Notes: generated from the letters alone by a model not told the origin. DNA of 64,000 bases from Lachnoclostridium phytofermentans (GCF_000733755.1 NZ_JPOF01000008.1:310001-374000); one strand, 5' to 3'. Shown: positions 26,242 through 34,865, counted from the first letter of the stretch. Numbers and translations: made by a program.

Positions 26242-27760
26242 GGGAAGGAAGCAAATTCTAACTGCAATCGTACTCTATGCCCTCTCGCTAATGATTCTTA
26301 CAATACTTAATATTTCATTTTCCTTCTATTATTTTAGCGTAATAGCAGTAGTTTTATTTGTTATTAATATGGAAATATACTGGAAAAAAGAGAACCTAAG
26401 CTATGAAAAGGAATTACTCGATCTTGACTGGTTGTTATCGGAGGTTAGGCATCGATATTATGTTCATGGGATGGTAGATGAAGCGGTTGAGGAGGCCTAT
26501 GAGGTATGTAAAAACTCTAAATTAAAAGAGATTATATATGTAATCTATGAAGTTTTATGCTCCGTAGACATTAGTTTATCAAAAGAAAGATTCAAACTTA
26601 GGAATCAAAATCGTTACTTTCGTATGTTTTTAACATTAAGTCTTATGGTCATGGAATTTGGAGATAAAACAGTAGAAGGACAATCTCTTTATTTAAGAAA
26701 TTTAAAGAACCTGAGAGAAGAAATACATATCGAGTTAAAAAACAATCAAACTTTAAAACATCATTTTTCTGGATTAACCTTCCTTATTGTAGTACCATTA
26801 ACTACCCTAGGAGCCATTGAGTATTGGGGACTTAGTAATTTAGCGGAGCTATCTGCTTATTACGAAGGCGCGTACCGTATTCTATTTTATGCTTTTCTCT
26901 TTATTCTAACGGTTGGTCTATATTATCTGTTTTATCTACTAAAAACACCAATCAAAGTGATTAGTAAACGCCATCCATGGCTAAAACAAGCATCTACGCA
27001 TATCTTGTTTGTGAGATTCTGCCGAAATTATGAGCACTTCTTTCCTAGAACGTTAGAGAAACAGCGCATCTCATTAATGCAAACCGGAGAAACTATGGAG
27101 ATTTCAGAGTTTCTATGTAAACGAATTATTTGTGGATTTCTAGGGCTTTCAATTTCCTTTCTATGGTCTGTAATATTCTTGGCATCTTTATGGAAAGATG
27201 GGGTTCTTTTCATAGGATTGTTATCTTTCATTCTAGGTTTTCTCATTCCGATTTGGGTTTTAAAATACCGAGTACGGCTTGCTAAAGTTTATATGGAGGA
27301 TGAGGTATTTCAATTTCAGTCAATTCTGATGATGGTAATGTATATGGATCGTATTTCAACATTTGAGTTACTTGAGATAATGGAGGACTTCTCCATTATA
27401 TTTAAGAAGCAGTTATGCCAATGTTTAATGGACTATGATGTTGGACAGAAGGAAGCCTTACAACAATTAAGAGAGAATACATATTGTAAATCATTTCATA
27501 AGTTGATTGATAACTTGATGATGTGCGATGAAATCGGAGTAACAAAAGCATTGGACGAGGTTGCATTAGAAATTCAATTTTACAGTGAAAAGAGGCAGCA
27601 GCAAACGAATTATCAATTAGAGCAAAAAGGAATTCTGTGTAGATTCCTATCATTTCTACCTTTGGTAATAACGATTGCTTTGTATCTTATCTTACCTTTT
27701 GTCACTGTCAGTTTATCAAAGCTTATGGAAATTAGTGAGGCGATTGCAACCGGAAAGTAG
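26225..27760 (+). CDS. TadB/TadC-like inner membrane platform protein
   Basis: 511 residues. Two hydrophobic segments open the protein, a central pair follows (about 175-260), then segments near 300-350 and a final one near 480. The region from about 375 (VYMEDEVFQFQSILMMVMYM) to the end resembles the T2SSF domain of TadB/TadC. The size suggests that one protein does the work of TadB and TadC. The ATG at 26225 has AGGAGAGGGG upstream and overlaps the ATPase gene by 17 bp; the earlier ATG at 26135 lacks a site. Confidence 0.75.
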   Translation: MRIIHKGRKQILTAIVLYALSLMILTILNISFSFYYFSVIAVVLFVINMEIYWKKENLSYEKELLDLDWLLSEVRHRYYVHGMVDEAVEEAYEVCKNSKLKEIIYVIYEVLCSVDISLSKERFKLRNQNRYFRMFLTLSLMVMEFGDKTVEGQSLYLRNLKNLREEIHIELKNNQTLKHHFSGLTFLIVVPLTTLGAIEYWGLSNLAELSAYYEGAYRILFYAFLFILTVGLYYLFYLLKTPIKVISKRHPWLKQASTHILFVRFCRNYEHFFPRTLEKQRISLMQTGETMEISEFLCKRIICGFLGLSISFLWSVIFLASLWKDGVLFIGLLSFILGFLIPIWVLKYRVRLAKVYMEDEVFQFQSILMMVMYMDRISTFELLEIMEDFSIIFKKQLCQCLMDYDVGQKEALQQLRENTYCKSFHKLIDNLMMCDEIGVTKALDEVALEIQFYSEKRQQQTNYQLEQKGILCRFLSFLPLVITIALYLILPFVTVSLSKLMEISEAIATGK

Positions 27761-27766
27761 GAGGAT

Positions 27767-28198
27767 ATGGAAAGTGCAATAAAGGGATTACTTATGGCAG
27801 CAGGCGTTGTCCTTACATGCATGGTAATTGGAATCGGATTTTATATGGCGAGAGAAGCAAAATCTACAGCGATGTCTTCTGCAGAAAGTTTATCGGACTT
27901 TAAACGAGAGATTTCAGAGAAAGATATCAATCGATTCGATGATAGAGAGGTAACTGGAAGCGATGTTGTCAATTTTACAAGAAAAGAGCTAAGAAAATAT
28001 AAGGGTGGAGAAGAAGCACCGGTTACAGTCACGATTATTACAACGTTAGGAAATCACACATACCAGAATAACTCTGTTTTGAATGAGTTACGAGACATTA
28101 CCAGTATACATTATGTTAATCCACTTGCAATGTTTCAAGGAAAAGTTGTCCGTGATGATAATGATGTAATTATTAGGGTCGAATTTACGCATAAATGA
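27767..28198 (+). CDS. Pilin-like membrane protein (1)
   Basis: 143 residues with one N-terminal hydrophobic helix, KGLLMAAGVVLTCMVIGIGFY, followed by REAK and a soluble domain. It is paralogous to the protein at 28346 (shared AAGVVxTCxVxGxGFYxxREAK pattern and a conserved YVNP near residue 120). The position after the platform gene suggests a pilus or fimbrial subunit. No prepilin peptidase site of Flp type (G/XXXXEY) is visible. AGGAGG is only two bases from the ATG. Confidence 0.7.
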   Translation: MESAIKGLLMAAGVVLTCMVIGIGFYMAREAKSTAMSSAESLSDFKREISEKDINRFDDREVTGSDVVNFTRKELRKYKGGEEAPVTVTIITTLGNHTYQNNSVLNELRDITSIHYVNPLAMFQGKVVRDDNDVIIRVEFTHK

Positions 28199-28345
28199 AG
28201 AAGAAGTTTATGCGTGGTTTAAGAAGTTTATGAGTGATCTAAAAAGTTATTTGCATGATATGAAATACTGTATGCAGCTTACAAGAAAAGAGTATGGTTA
28301 GTAGCTTAAAAATGTCGAACTATAATAGATTTATGGAGGATTTAT

Positions 28346-28786
28346 ATGGATAATTCATTAAAGGGTTTAATTTTAGCCGCTGGAGTGGTAATTACATGTA
28401 TTGTCGTTGGCTTAGGCTTTTATATTTCAAGAGAAGCAAAGAATACAAGTAGCGGTGGCATAAGCCAAATTACAAGAATGAATAGTGAGTATCAGGATAT
28501 CAATAAGACAATGTATGATGGGATTAAGGTCAGTGGTCGTGAGGTCGTTGAGGCAATTGAAAAATATGAGGATGAAATAAGAACTGGAGTGTTCTCCATT
28601 ATTGTTTATACTGGATTGCGTAATATTGCTGGCACGGGTATTATATTTCAATCAAGCCAGTACGACGTTGAAAGAATTAAAGAAAAAAAGAGTGAATATT
28701 ATGTCAATCCAGATGGTAATTTCCTTGGAGAAACATATTTAGATCAAAATGGGGTTGTTACGATGATGACATTTGTTCAACAGTAA
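28346..28786 (+). CDS. Pilin-like membrane protein (2)
   Basis: 146 residues, paralogue of the preceding protein: the helix KGLILAAGVVITCIVVGLGF, then SREAK and a soluble domain ending with the YVNPDGNFLGE motif. GGAGG precedes the start. The 147-base gap to its paralogue contains repeats of AAGAAGTTTATG. It is a probable subunit of the Tad-like fibre. No cleavage motif is recognised. Confidence 0.7.
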   Translation: MDNSLKGLILAAGVVITCIVVGLGFYISREAKNTSSGGISQITRMNSEYQDINKTMYDGIKVSGREVVEAIEKYEDEIRTGVFSIIVYTGLRNIAGTGIIFQSSQYDVERIKEKKSEYYVNPDGNFLGETYLDQNGVVTMMTFVQQ

Positions 28787-28943
28787 AAGTTTAAGAGGAA
28801 GTTCTAAAGCTCCAAAAAAGGAGTTATAGAACTTCTCCATAGACTTCTGTTAATCATGAAGATACAAGTGTCATCATTTCGGTAGTGTAGTGGATTGCAG
28901 AACATAAAAAAGAAACTTTAAATAGACAAAGAAGGAGGAAAAT

Positions 28944-29102
28944 ATGGAGGAAATTACGGCGTTTTTATCCCATGTGTTTGGAGCATTGTTATTCTGTTTT
29001 GCACTGACTCTATTATTTTATATACAAAGTGTAGAAGAAACAGCATGTTTAAATCTTATAACAAATCCAGTGGAATCTGCTATGACAAATCCAAAAGAGT
29101 AG
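28944..29102 (+). CDS. 52-residue membrane protein of the Tad-like operon
   Basis: Short gene with a very good GAAGGAGG site ahead of its ATG. The product is acidic at the start (MEEITAF), has one hydrophobic helix (VFGALLFCFALTLLFYIQ) and ends with a short polar tail. It lies 10 bases before the next gene, so translational coupling is likely. Size and topology resemble a small Flp-type pilin or an accessory subunit. Not otherwise recognised. Confidence 0.65.
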   Translation: MEEITAFLSHVFGALLFCFALTLLFYIQSVEETACLNLITNPVESAMTNPKE

Positions 29103-29112
29103 GAGCTAAGAT

Positions 29113-29574
29113 ATGGATACACTTGGAAGGATAACAGCGGTTCTTTTGGCAGTAGTATTACTTTTTTTATTTCCTCTGCGGTATGATGCCACATTACAAA
29201 AGCAGATAAGAGAGGAAGTAATATTACAGGAGCTGATAAGTTTTGTTGAACATCTAAAAGTGGAAAAAAAGATTACGAAACTGCAGTATCAAGACTTTTT
29301 GGATCGGATGGATGGATTATTAGAGGGCTTTACCGTAGAGCTAGAGGGTTATCGAGAATTCCTCTATGAGCAAGGGGAAACAAGGGAGCAATTACTATAT
29401 ACGGATGTGGCAAATAGGGTAATGGAAGAATCCGTATTCTTTTTTGAGAAAGGAGATTATGTAACAGTTCGGATTATTCTTACCACAGATGGAGTAATAG
29501 AACAATTAGAGTCACTCTTTATACCAACAGGTGTAAGAGGGAATGAATATGTATATGGAGGAATGATACTATAG
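29113..29574 (+). CDS. Minor pilin-like / TadE-like protein (1)
   Basis: 153 residues: N-terminal membrane helix (ITAVLLAVVLLFLFPLRY) and a soluble domain. It is paralogous to the next protein: both have a short helix with a Pro in it, a charged segment FVEHLKVEKKITKLQYQDFL, and a following D-R-(hydrophobic) motif. In Tad operons such genes encode TadE/TadF-like minor subunits; this is an inference from position. AGGAG precedes the start. Confidence 0.6.
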   Translation: MDTLGRITAVLLAVVLLFLFPLRYDATLQKQIREEVILQELISFVEHLKVEKKITKLQYQDFLDRMDGLLEGFTVELEGYREFLYEQGETREQLLYTDVANRVMEESVFFFEKGDYVTVRIILTTDGVIEQLESLFIPTGVRGNEYVYGGMIL

Positions 29575-29575
29575 T

Positions 29576-30061
29576 ATGCATATATATGAGAAGGTTACAG
29601 ATATATTGGTTGCATTGATTATTTTCTTCCTAATTCCTATGCTTTATCTAAGCAAACGAACTGATTTATTGTGTCAAGAGGAGTTATCAGGATATACAGA
29701 AAATTTTATGGAAGATGTTACTACTCATGGATATTTAACAAAGGAGATGTACGATGAATTTCAAGATCGTATACACAATATCTATCCAGTACTTCAGATA
29801 GAGTTGTTGAGTGAATCTTATATCTTTGAGCCAATTTATCATAAGAATAATAACAGGATAGTGTATTCTAATAGGAATCAAACATATTGGACAGTAACAA
29901 CACACGAAGATATTTTGAACAATTTGTATTCTACAGAGGCAAGACATTGGTTTTTCTATGGTGGTTATCTAAAGATAAATTTATGGAACGTGGAAAGTGG
30001 GAGAAAGGAGTTAATTAGTACATATGGAGCTAGAATTCGGGAGTTAAGAAATAATGATTAA
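29576..30061 (+). CDS. Minor pilin-like / TadE-like protein (2)
   Basis: 161 residues, starting 1 base after the previous stop. N-terminal helix ILVALIIFFLIPMLYL, then FMEDVTTHGYLTKEMYDEFQ, which aligns with the FVEHLKVEKKITKLQYQDFL segment of its neighbour, and the following D-R. It probably arose by tandem duplication and may form a heteromeric minor subunit. Confidence 0.6.
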   Translation: MHIYEKVTDILVALIIFFLIPMLYLSKRTDLLCQEELSGYTENFMEDVTTHGYLTKEMYDEFQDRIHNIYPVLQIELLSESYIFEPIYHKNNNRIVYSNRNQTYWTVTTHEDILNNLYSTEARHWFFYGGYLKINLWNVESGRKELISTYGARIRELRNND

Positions 30062-30113
30062 TAGTTTGGGTGGAAATTGCCTTATTAGCACGAAGGGGAT
30101 GTAGGTTAAAGAG

Positions 30114-31244
30114 ATGAAATTATATCACTATGCTATTATATTTGTCATAATTGTAATCGCATTTATCACCATACAGGACATAAGCTATCATGAAATGCTA
30201 ACAATCCGAATGGAAAGTACGACGTTAAATGCATGTTTTAATCAGGCAGTAGATGCTGGAACTAGTAGACTTGAAAAAAAAGAAGGGGGCAGTGTTGCGC
30301 TAAGTAAGGAGCTTGCTGCATCTTCTTTTTTTCAAAGTATGTTTGCTTCTTTAGGAATTTTAGAGGATGAAGAACGAAGGGAACGATTGATGCTAAGTAT
30401 ACCTATTATAACCATTATTGATTATGATGGAATGTATGTAAACTACTGTAAGAAAGAAAAGATAGGTGGCGGAAAAACACTGTTAATTAGGACTTGGACA
30501 GAAAAGCTTCCCTATCGGTATTCAGATGATAGTTACGAAGTATTTTTTACATTATCTGATGTTATTACATTGAATTTACGGGATGGCATAAGTGTGAAAC
30601 AGAACATATTAGAAATGATAGAGGAAGAAGATAAGGAATATGGTTATATTGAACCGATAGATCAGCAAAATGGAAATGGATACTGGATACACTATCAAGA
30701 CTTAAAGCGACTAACTAAGCTTACTAGCTATTATGATAAAAATCCATCTTATTTTTTATGGGATGAAACTAAATTCTTAGCGGTGCAAAGAGATACGGTA
30801 ACAAAGACAATTGAGGATACTATGAAATATTATATCGACAGTCATATCGAGATCGCGAAAGAGTTTGGAATTTCCTACGAGTTCCATTTACCGCAGTTGG
30901 ATAACTCAGATTGGGACAGAGCGATTAGGGAATGTAGTTTCTTTGTATTATTTCAGGGATATCCGTATCAAAGTTCACCAGAACGTTTTTACAATCGCCA
31001 TTCTTTCCATGCAGCAGAAAGTAAGAAAAATATCACTTATATTCTTGAAAAAAAGTCATGGTACCTACTTTATCACAAAGAGGGGTGCCTAGATTGGGTG
31101 AATCGAAAAGAAACGGCATTTAAAAATGGCGTAATACTTGAAGATATTCTCTGTGAATCGTTAGAGGAATGTTCAGAGTATGGTGCATTTCCATGTCTAA
31201 AGTGCAATAGTACTTACGAAGGTTATCATCCGGAACGAGAATAG
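30114..31244 (+). CDS. Large membrane-anchored protein ending the Tad-like operon
   Basis: 376 residues: one N-terminal membrane helix (YAIIFVIIVIAFITIQDI) and a large soluble domain, probably outside the cell. Not recognised. The helix start and position suggest a TadG-like or tip subunit. The C-terminal part has several Cys (CSFF, CLDW, CESLEECSE, CLKC) that could form disulfides or bind metal. The ribosome binding site is weak. No later gene follows in the operon; the structured repeat copy B starts 24 bases after the stop. Confidence 0.6.
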   Translation: MKLYHYAIIFVIIVIAFITIQDISYHEMLTIRMESTTLNACFNQAVDAGTSRLEKKEGGSVALSKELAASSFFQSMFASLGILEDEERRERLMLSIPIITIIDYDGMYVNYCKKEKIGGGKTLLIRTWTEKLPYRYSDDSYEVFFTLSDVITLNLRDGISVKQNILEMIEEEDKEYGYIEPIDQQNGNGYWIHYQDLKRLTKLTSYYDKNPSYFLWDETKFLAVQRDTVTKTIEDTMKYYIDSHIEIAKEFGISYEFHLPQLDNSDWDRAIRECSFFVLFQGYPYQSSPERFYNRHSFHAAESKKNITYILEKKSWYLLYHKEGCLDWVNRKETAFKNGVILEDILCESLEECSEYGAFPCLKCNSTYEGYHPERE

Positions 31245-31267
31245 AAGAATATTTTATTTTACCTTAT

Positions 31268-31408
31268 CAGGGAGGTCCCCCTGCTTCTATAAGCGGGGGT
31301 AGAGACTTGCGTGTTTCAGCAGGAGTAGTCCTGTTGAAATTCTACATAATGGAAATTAGTTTATGAGCAAGTAGCGTAAGCGGATTGCGAATATCCGATT
31401 TAATCATA
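31268..31408 (+). repeat. Structured intergenic repeat, copy B
   Basis: Nested stems: AGGGAGGTCCCCCT and the GCGGGGG region at its 5' part, ACTTGC (31305-31310) pairing with GCAAGT (31367-31372), a strong internal hairpin TTTCAGCAGGA/TCCTGTTGAAA (31314-31339), and the terminal hairpin CGGATTGCGAATATCCG (31381-31397). The terminal hairpin and its flanks are identical or nearly so to copy A at 3244-3260. No reading frame. It could be an IS200/IS605-derived remnant with guide-RNA-like structure. Nothing recognisable was seen at 31409-31615 except the RBS AGAGAGGAA of the next gene. Confidence 0.6.
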
Positions 31409-31615
31409 AAAGGTTAGAGCGTTTTACTTATTGGCAACATTGAAATCATAGTGAACATTTGTCATTAGCGTAGACACAAAAGGTTAACTTTAGTTCCACT
31501 AAGTAACTTTGTGAGCAACCTGTGTAGTTAATTAACTAGTTGCATTATGAGTCCTATTCTGTTATTACAGGAGTAAATATCATATAAAAAGTTTATGCAA
31601 ATAGAGAGGAACGAT

Positions 31616-33217
31616 ATGATGATAAAATTTGCCCATAATAAAAACGACAAAAAAAGATATTTTATGATTGGCATACTTATATTTTTTTCATTACTTAGCG
31701 TGTGTGTATTTATATTTAATCATAATTTAGAATGGAACTGGGAAAATCATATGCCAAAAGAATAGAAAGATAGTAGGCATAATTGGAGTGATTCCTACAA
31801 TGCAACTTTTGATATGATGTTAGCTGAAAATGAATACATAGGAATTGGCATAAAAAATAATATTTACAGTAAAAAGGTTCAAAAAGAAATAACAGAAATT
31901 CTGGTAGATAAGTTTGAATTAATGAAAAAACAAACTTTATACAGACCAGATAAAAAAATTTACATTTATATTTTAGATAAAACTGTTCAGAATCAAATCT
32001 TTTTAGTAGATTCCAGTATTTATTGCTCTATTGATCATATCAATAGCGAAGACTTTCTTTATTATTTAGTTAGTCTTTATTTTGATATTAAGGAACCGTG
32101 GAAGGCAATAGGCTTATGTGGATATATAAACGAATCACTAATTGATAATAGTAAATTAGCGGATTATTACCTAAATGCCGACAACTTCGATTTGCTAGGA
32201 TTGTTTGGCGGTAGATTTCTGCATGAATGGAATACGAAGGAAGAATTTGAGATAGCCTTCATGACCGCTTATTCTTACACAAAATATCTAATAAATGACA
32301 ATGATATACTAGATTTTCTATATGATGATATGGATAATAGGCAAGAGTGGTTAACATCTATTGGTGTTAATAAGGAGTTAGATGAATCTAATGAAATTAT
32401 GGATATAACATGTTATGCAAAGGATAATGAATATCCATTAATAGTTCATACGAATGATTCATCATATTATTTTAAACCAATTGAGAACTATTTTACAACT
32501 GCGGAGCAGATGGAGGAATTTATTCGTCTTGCGAAGGATTTTAGAGAGTACTTGCAAAATTACTTAAGAAAAAATGCTGCCATTAGTTTTAGTAAACTAA
32601 ATGTGGATGTATCATATCGCTATTATATGCGAACAGGTCTTTCTCTCTGCTATGTGGATAGAAAGTCTAATGAAATTAATTTAGCATTTGGAATATATGG
32701 TCTTACTCATGAAATAGTGCATGAAATGATTCCTTATAAAAGAGATGAGAGATGGATAGATGAAGGATTAGCTGAATATTTAAGTTGTGTTGTTTATCCA
32801 AATAATGAAAAAAGAAAATGGTATTATGATACAATTTGTCAATTTGACAAGAATGATGATATTTACAAGTTTTATATTGAGCATGGTGGTAGTTTAAATA
32901 GTATCAGTGATTTTAATATGGAACTAGCAATAGATGCCTATTGCTATGCAAAACTAAGAAATCAATCATCAAGCTGGGAACAAGAACATTTTAATTCTCC
33001 TTTGATAAGTGATTTATATCATATTGATAATAAAAATAAGTCTAGAGGGGATGAGTTAACATACTTTCAGGCTAGCTCTTTTGTGAACTATTTAGTTAAA
33101 AAATATACCATTGATACAGTAATAGATTTCTGTAATAGTACAATATCTTATGAAGATTACTTTGGTTATTCGTATATTCAATTAAAACAAGATTGGATTG
33201 CAGAAATAGGGAAGTAG
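31616..33217 (+). pseudogene. Membrane-anchored zinc metalloprotease (peptidase MA-like) interrupted by in-frame TAG
   Basis: The frame from ATG 31616 (AGAGAGGAA upstream) encodes a membrane anchor (about residues 17-36), then meets TAG at 31763-31765. The same frame stays open through that stop to 33217, and the ATG at 31814 used to open the second half has no ribosome binding site. The second half contains HEIVH (from 32708) and, 13 residues on, WIDEGLAEYL: the HExxH and distal Glu of gluzincin metallopeptidases, closest to the peptidase MA-like family. Either a nonsense mutation split a former single gene, or the stop is read through or is a sequencing error. Confidence 0.72.
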
Positions 33218-33286
33218 ATGATGCTAAATAATATTGTGATAAATAATATTGTGATAAATAAAAAGCAGACATATGCTTCTAAAACC

Positions 33287-33357
33287 TTAAGATAATGAAT
33301 CGAATTTCCACTGTAATGATATAGGTCATTCACAATACCTCTCATTTCTTTTGTATT
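33287..33357 (-). pseudogene. Remnant duplicate of the small gene at 33917-34075
   Basis: On the minus strand this matches the 5' end and ribosome binding site of the 52-residue gene at 34075: GATAATGAATCGAATTT is identical (33290s and 34029-34045), and the upstream region through CTCATTTCT is similar. An internal deletion of about 6-9 bases destroys the frame. Nearby, AAATAATATTGTGAT is directly repeated at 33227-33257. The stretch 33358-33502 shows nothing recognisable. Confidence 0.65.
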
Positions 33358-33502
33358 TGTTCAAAAATATATTCCATGTAGTTCAACGGTTTAAATCATT
33401 TGCGATCACTGTTTGAACTAAAATGTAAATCAATGCAGAAGACGACAAGGATGTAGTGAAAAGATTTCGGAAGCCTAACATAGGGCACCGGAATCTTTTT
33501 TA

Positions 33503-33797
33503 AGTACATCCTGAATTTAGGCGTTTATACTATATCAGAGATTATGTTAGCAATACGTTTGGAAATGCCTACTACATAGCGAGAGATTCCAAAGGAATTC
33601 TTCGAAATGAAGTCCGATTTCCAGTTGAGGTACTAATTGATATTATGAACGACCGTGATAGATCAAATGATATCTTATTACAGAAAAATACCAAAAAAGG
33701 ACTACTTTGGAAGGGGTGCGTTTGATTTTGGGGATGTAATAATGATTCATACAGATAAAACCAGTCTGGATGATTCGATGGTTGGTGGCATCTATTG
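33503..33797 (+). pseudogene. Frameshifted gene remnant of unknown function
   Basis: One frame gives NAYYIARDSKGILRNEVRFP and LIDIMNDRDRSND up to a TGA near 33726; shifting frame at about 33715 continues as GAFDFGDVIMIHTDKTSL and ends DDSMVGGIY before TGA at 33797. Both pieces look protein-like and join smoothly if one frameshift is repaired, so this is a decayed 3' end of a gene. The family is not recognised. No start or ribosome binding site is present. Confidence 0.55.
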
Positions 33798-33916
33798 ATT
33801 GAGATATGAAATGAACGAAAAAAGTACAATATAATATGAATAAATGAAATTGATTTAACTATAATATGTAAGGATTGAAAGGAGTACTATCCTAACAATC
33901 CAAACGAACAAATTCT

Positions 33917-34075
33917 CTAATTATCTTCTTGTTCTGCTTCATTTACGATATCTTCCAGTACTTTAATTAAGTCTTGCATCGTATTAAGTTGGATGTTACG
34001 TTCTAAAATCATACTTCTAAGACCTTCTGATAATGAATCGAATTTGCTCTGTAATGCTGGAGCAACATAAGTCAT
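33917..34075 (-). CDS. Small conserved-looking protein, 52 residues
   Basis: Product starts MTYVAPALQSKFDSLSEGLR and continues as an amphipathic, acidic helical protein (RSMILERNIQLNTMQDLIKV, then EDIVNEAEQEDN). GAGGTG lies six bases before the ATG. It follows the gene at 34320 by 50 bases on the same strand, so the two are probably cotranscribed. A broken duplicate of its 5' end is at 33287-33357, which supports it being a real gene. Function unknown. Confidence 0.65.
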   Translation of the reverse strand: MTYVAPALQSKFDSLSEGLRSMILERNIQLNTMQDLIKVLEDIVNEAEQEDN

Positions 34076-34125
34076 TCTCAACACCTCGCATTTCTCTCGT
34101 GGTTATTTTAATAAGGAATTCTAAC

Positions 34126-34320
34126 TTAATAGGTTCGGTTTTGTGTAAAACTATTAACGAATTGTTCCATTTCCTCTTTGGAATGGATATTCCTAGATTG
34201 CTCGACTACTTGTGTGCGCTTTTCCTTTGGCATAGAAGAAAATGCATTCATGGCAGTAGTGTCTTTGGCAAGTGCCATACTAAATCCAATTGGTATTTCT
34301 TGATTACTTAATAAGTCCAT
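34126..34320 (-). CDS. Small conserved-looking protein, 64 residues
   Basis: Starts MDLLSNQEIPIGFSMALAKD, followed by a charged helical region with AFSSMPKEKRTQVVEQSRNI and KEEMEQFVNSF. AAGGAAGAG precedes the ATG. It is the first of two small genes. I recall similar small proteins in Lachnospiraceae without known function. No membrane segment, no Cys. Confidence 0.65.
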   Translation of the reverse strand: MDLLSNQEIPIGFSMALAKDTTAMNAFSSMPKEKRTQVVEQSRNIHSKEEMEQFVNSFTQNRTY

Positions 34321-34445
34321 GTTTGTCTCTTCCTTTCAAAGATATTATCTGTAGATTTATAAAATAATATGTGATAAAAGAAATTACATAAATCAAGAAA
34401 TAATAAATTGAGATTTTATTAAAGAATAATTGTATTTTAAATTAT

Positions 34446-34484
34446 AAAGGGAGACTTAGCAGGATTATGCAAAGTCTCCTTTTA
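34446..34484. terminator. Intrinsic terminator-like hairpin
   Basis: AAAGG-GAGACTT pairs with AAGTCTC-CTTTT across a 13-base loop. It lies 28 bases after the minus-strand stop at 34512 and its A/T flanks allow use in both directions. Confidence 0.7.
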
Positions 34485-34511
34485 CTATGAATAAAGTATT
34501 ATTTTTGCTAA

Positions 34512-34865
34512 TTAGAATGGTGAAAAACAATTACCTGATCCATTTGGGCATTTCAAGCCACTAAACCCGCTGGAGGAACTAAAGCCATCGGAGCAGATAC
34601 CGTTACGAAATTCCTCTTCTCTGCAATGACTTCCAGAAGCACAACAACATCCTCGATCATGGCAGTCGAAGGAACATGAGAAACAATCACAATCCCTGTC
34701 TCTGTCCCTGTCTCTATCCCTATCCCTATCTCTGTCCCTATCACGATCCCTGTCTCGATCTCTGTCCCTATCTCTATCCCTATCACAATTACAGCAACAA
34801 CGACGGCAACGACATCCTCTACAACCACATAAGCCTAAACCTAATAAACAACAACAACAAGACAT
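34512..34865 (-). CDS. Cys-rich protein with Arg-Asp dipeptide repeats
   Basis: 117 residues in three blocks: a Cys/Gly/Arg block (MSCCCCLLGLGLCGCRGCRC and RRCCCNC), about 17 Arg-Asp dipeptides, and a second Cys block (CDCFSCSFDCHDRGCCCAS) ending in Ser/Gly. Over 20 Cys in total. ATG 34865 has AGGAG nine bases upstream; the TTG at 34874 is too close. The DNA repeat uses mixed codons, arguing for selection on the protein. There is no signal peptide. Metal binding or a spore-coat role is possible but unproven. The other minus frame is a shadow. Confidence 0.65.
   Translation of the reverse strand: MSCCCCLLGLGLCGCRGCRCRRCCCNCDRDRDRDRDRDRDRDRDRDRDRDRDRDRDRDCDCFSCSFDCHDRGCCCASGSHCREEEFRNGICSDGFSSSSGFSGLKCPNGSGNCFSPF

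Noticed and set aside
34553-34828. Minus-strand frame giving Ile/Glu/Thr repeats over the Arg-Asp gene
   Set aside because: Shadow frame of the repeat DNA; the Cys-rich frame has the ribosome binding site.
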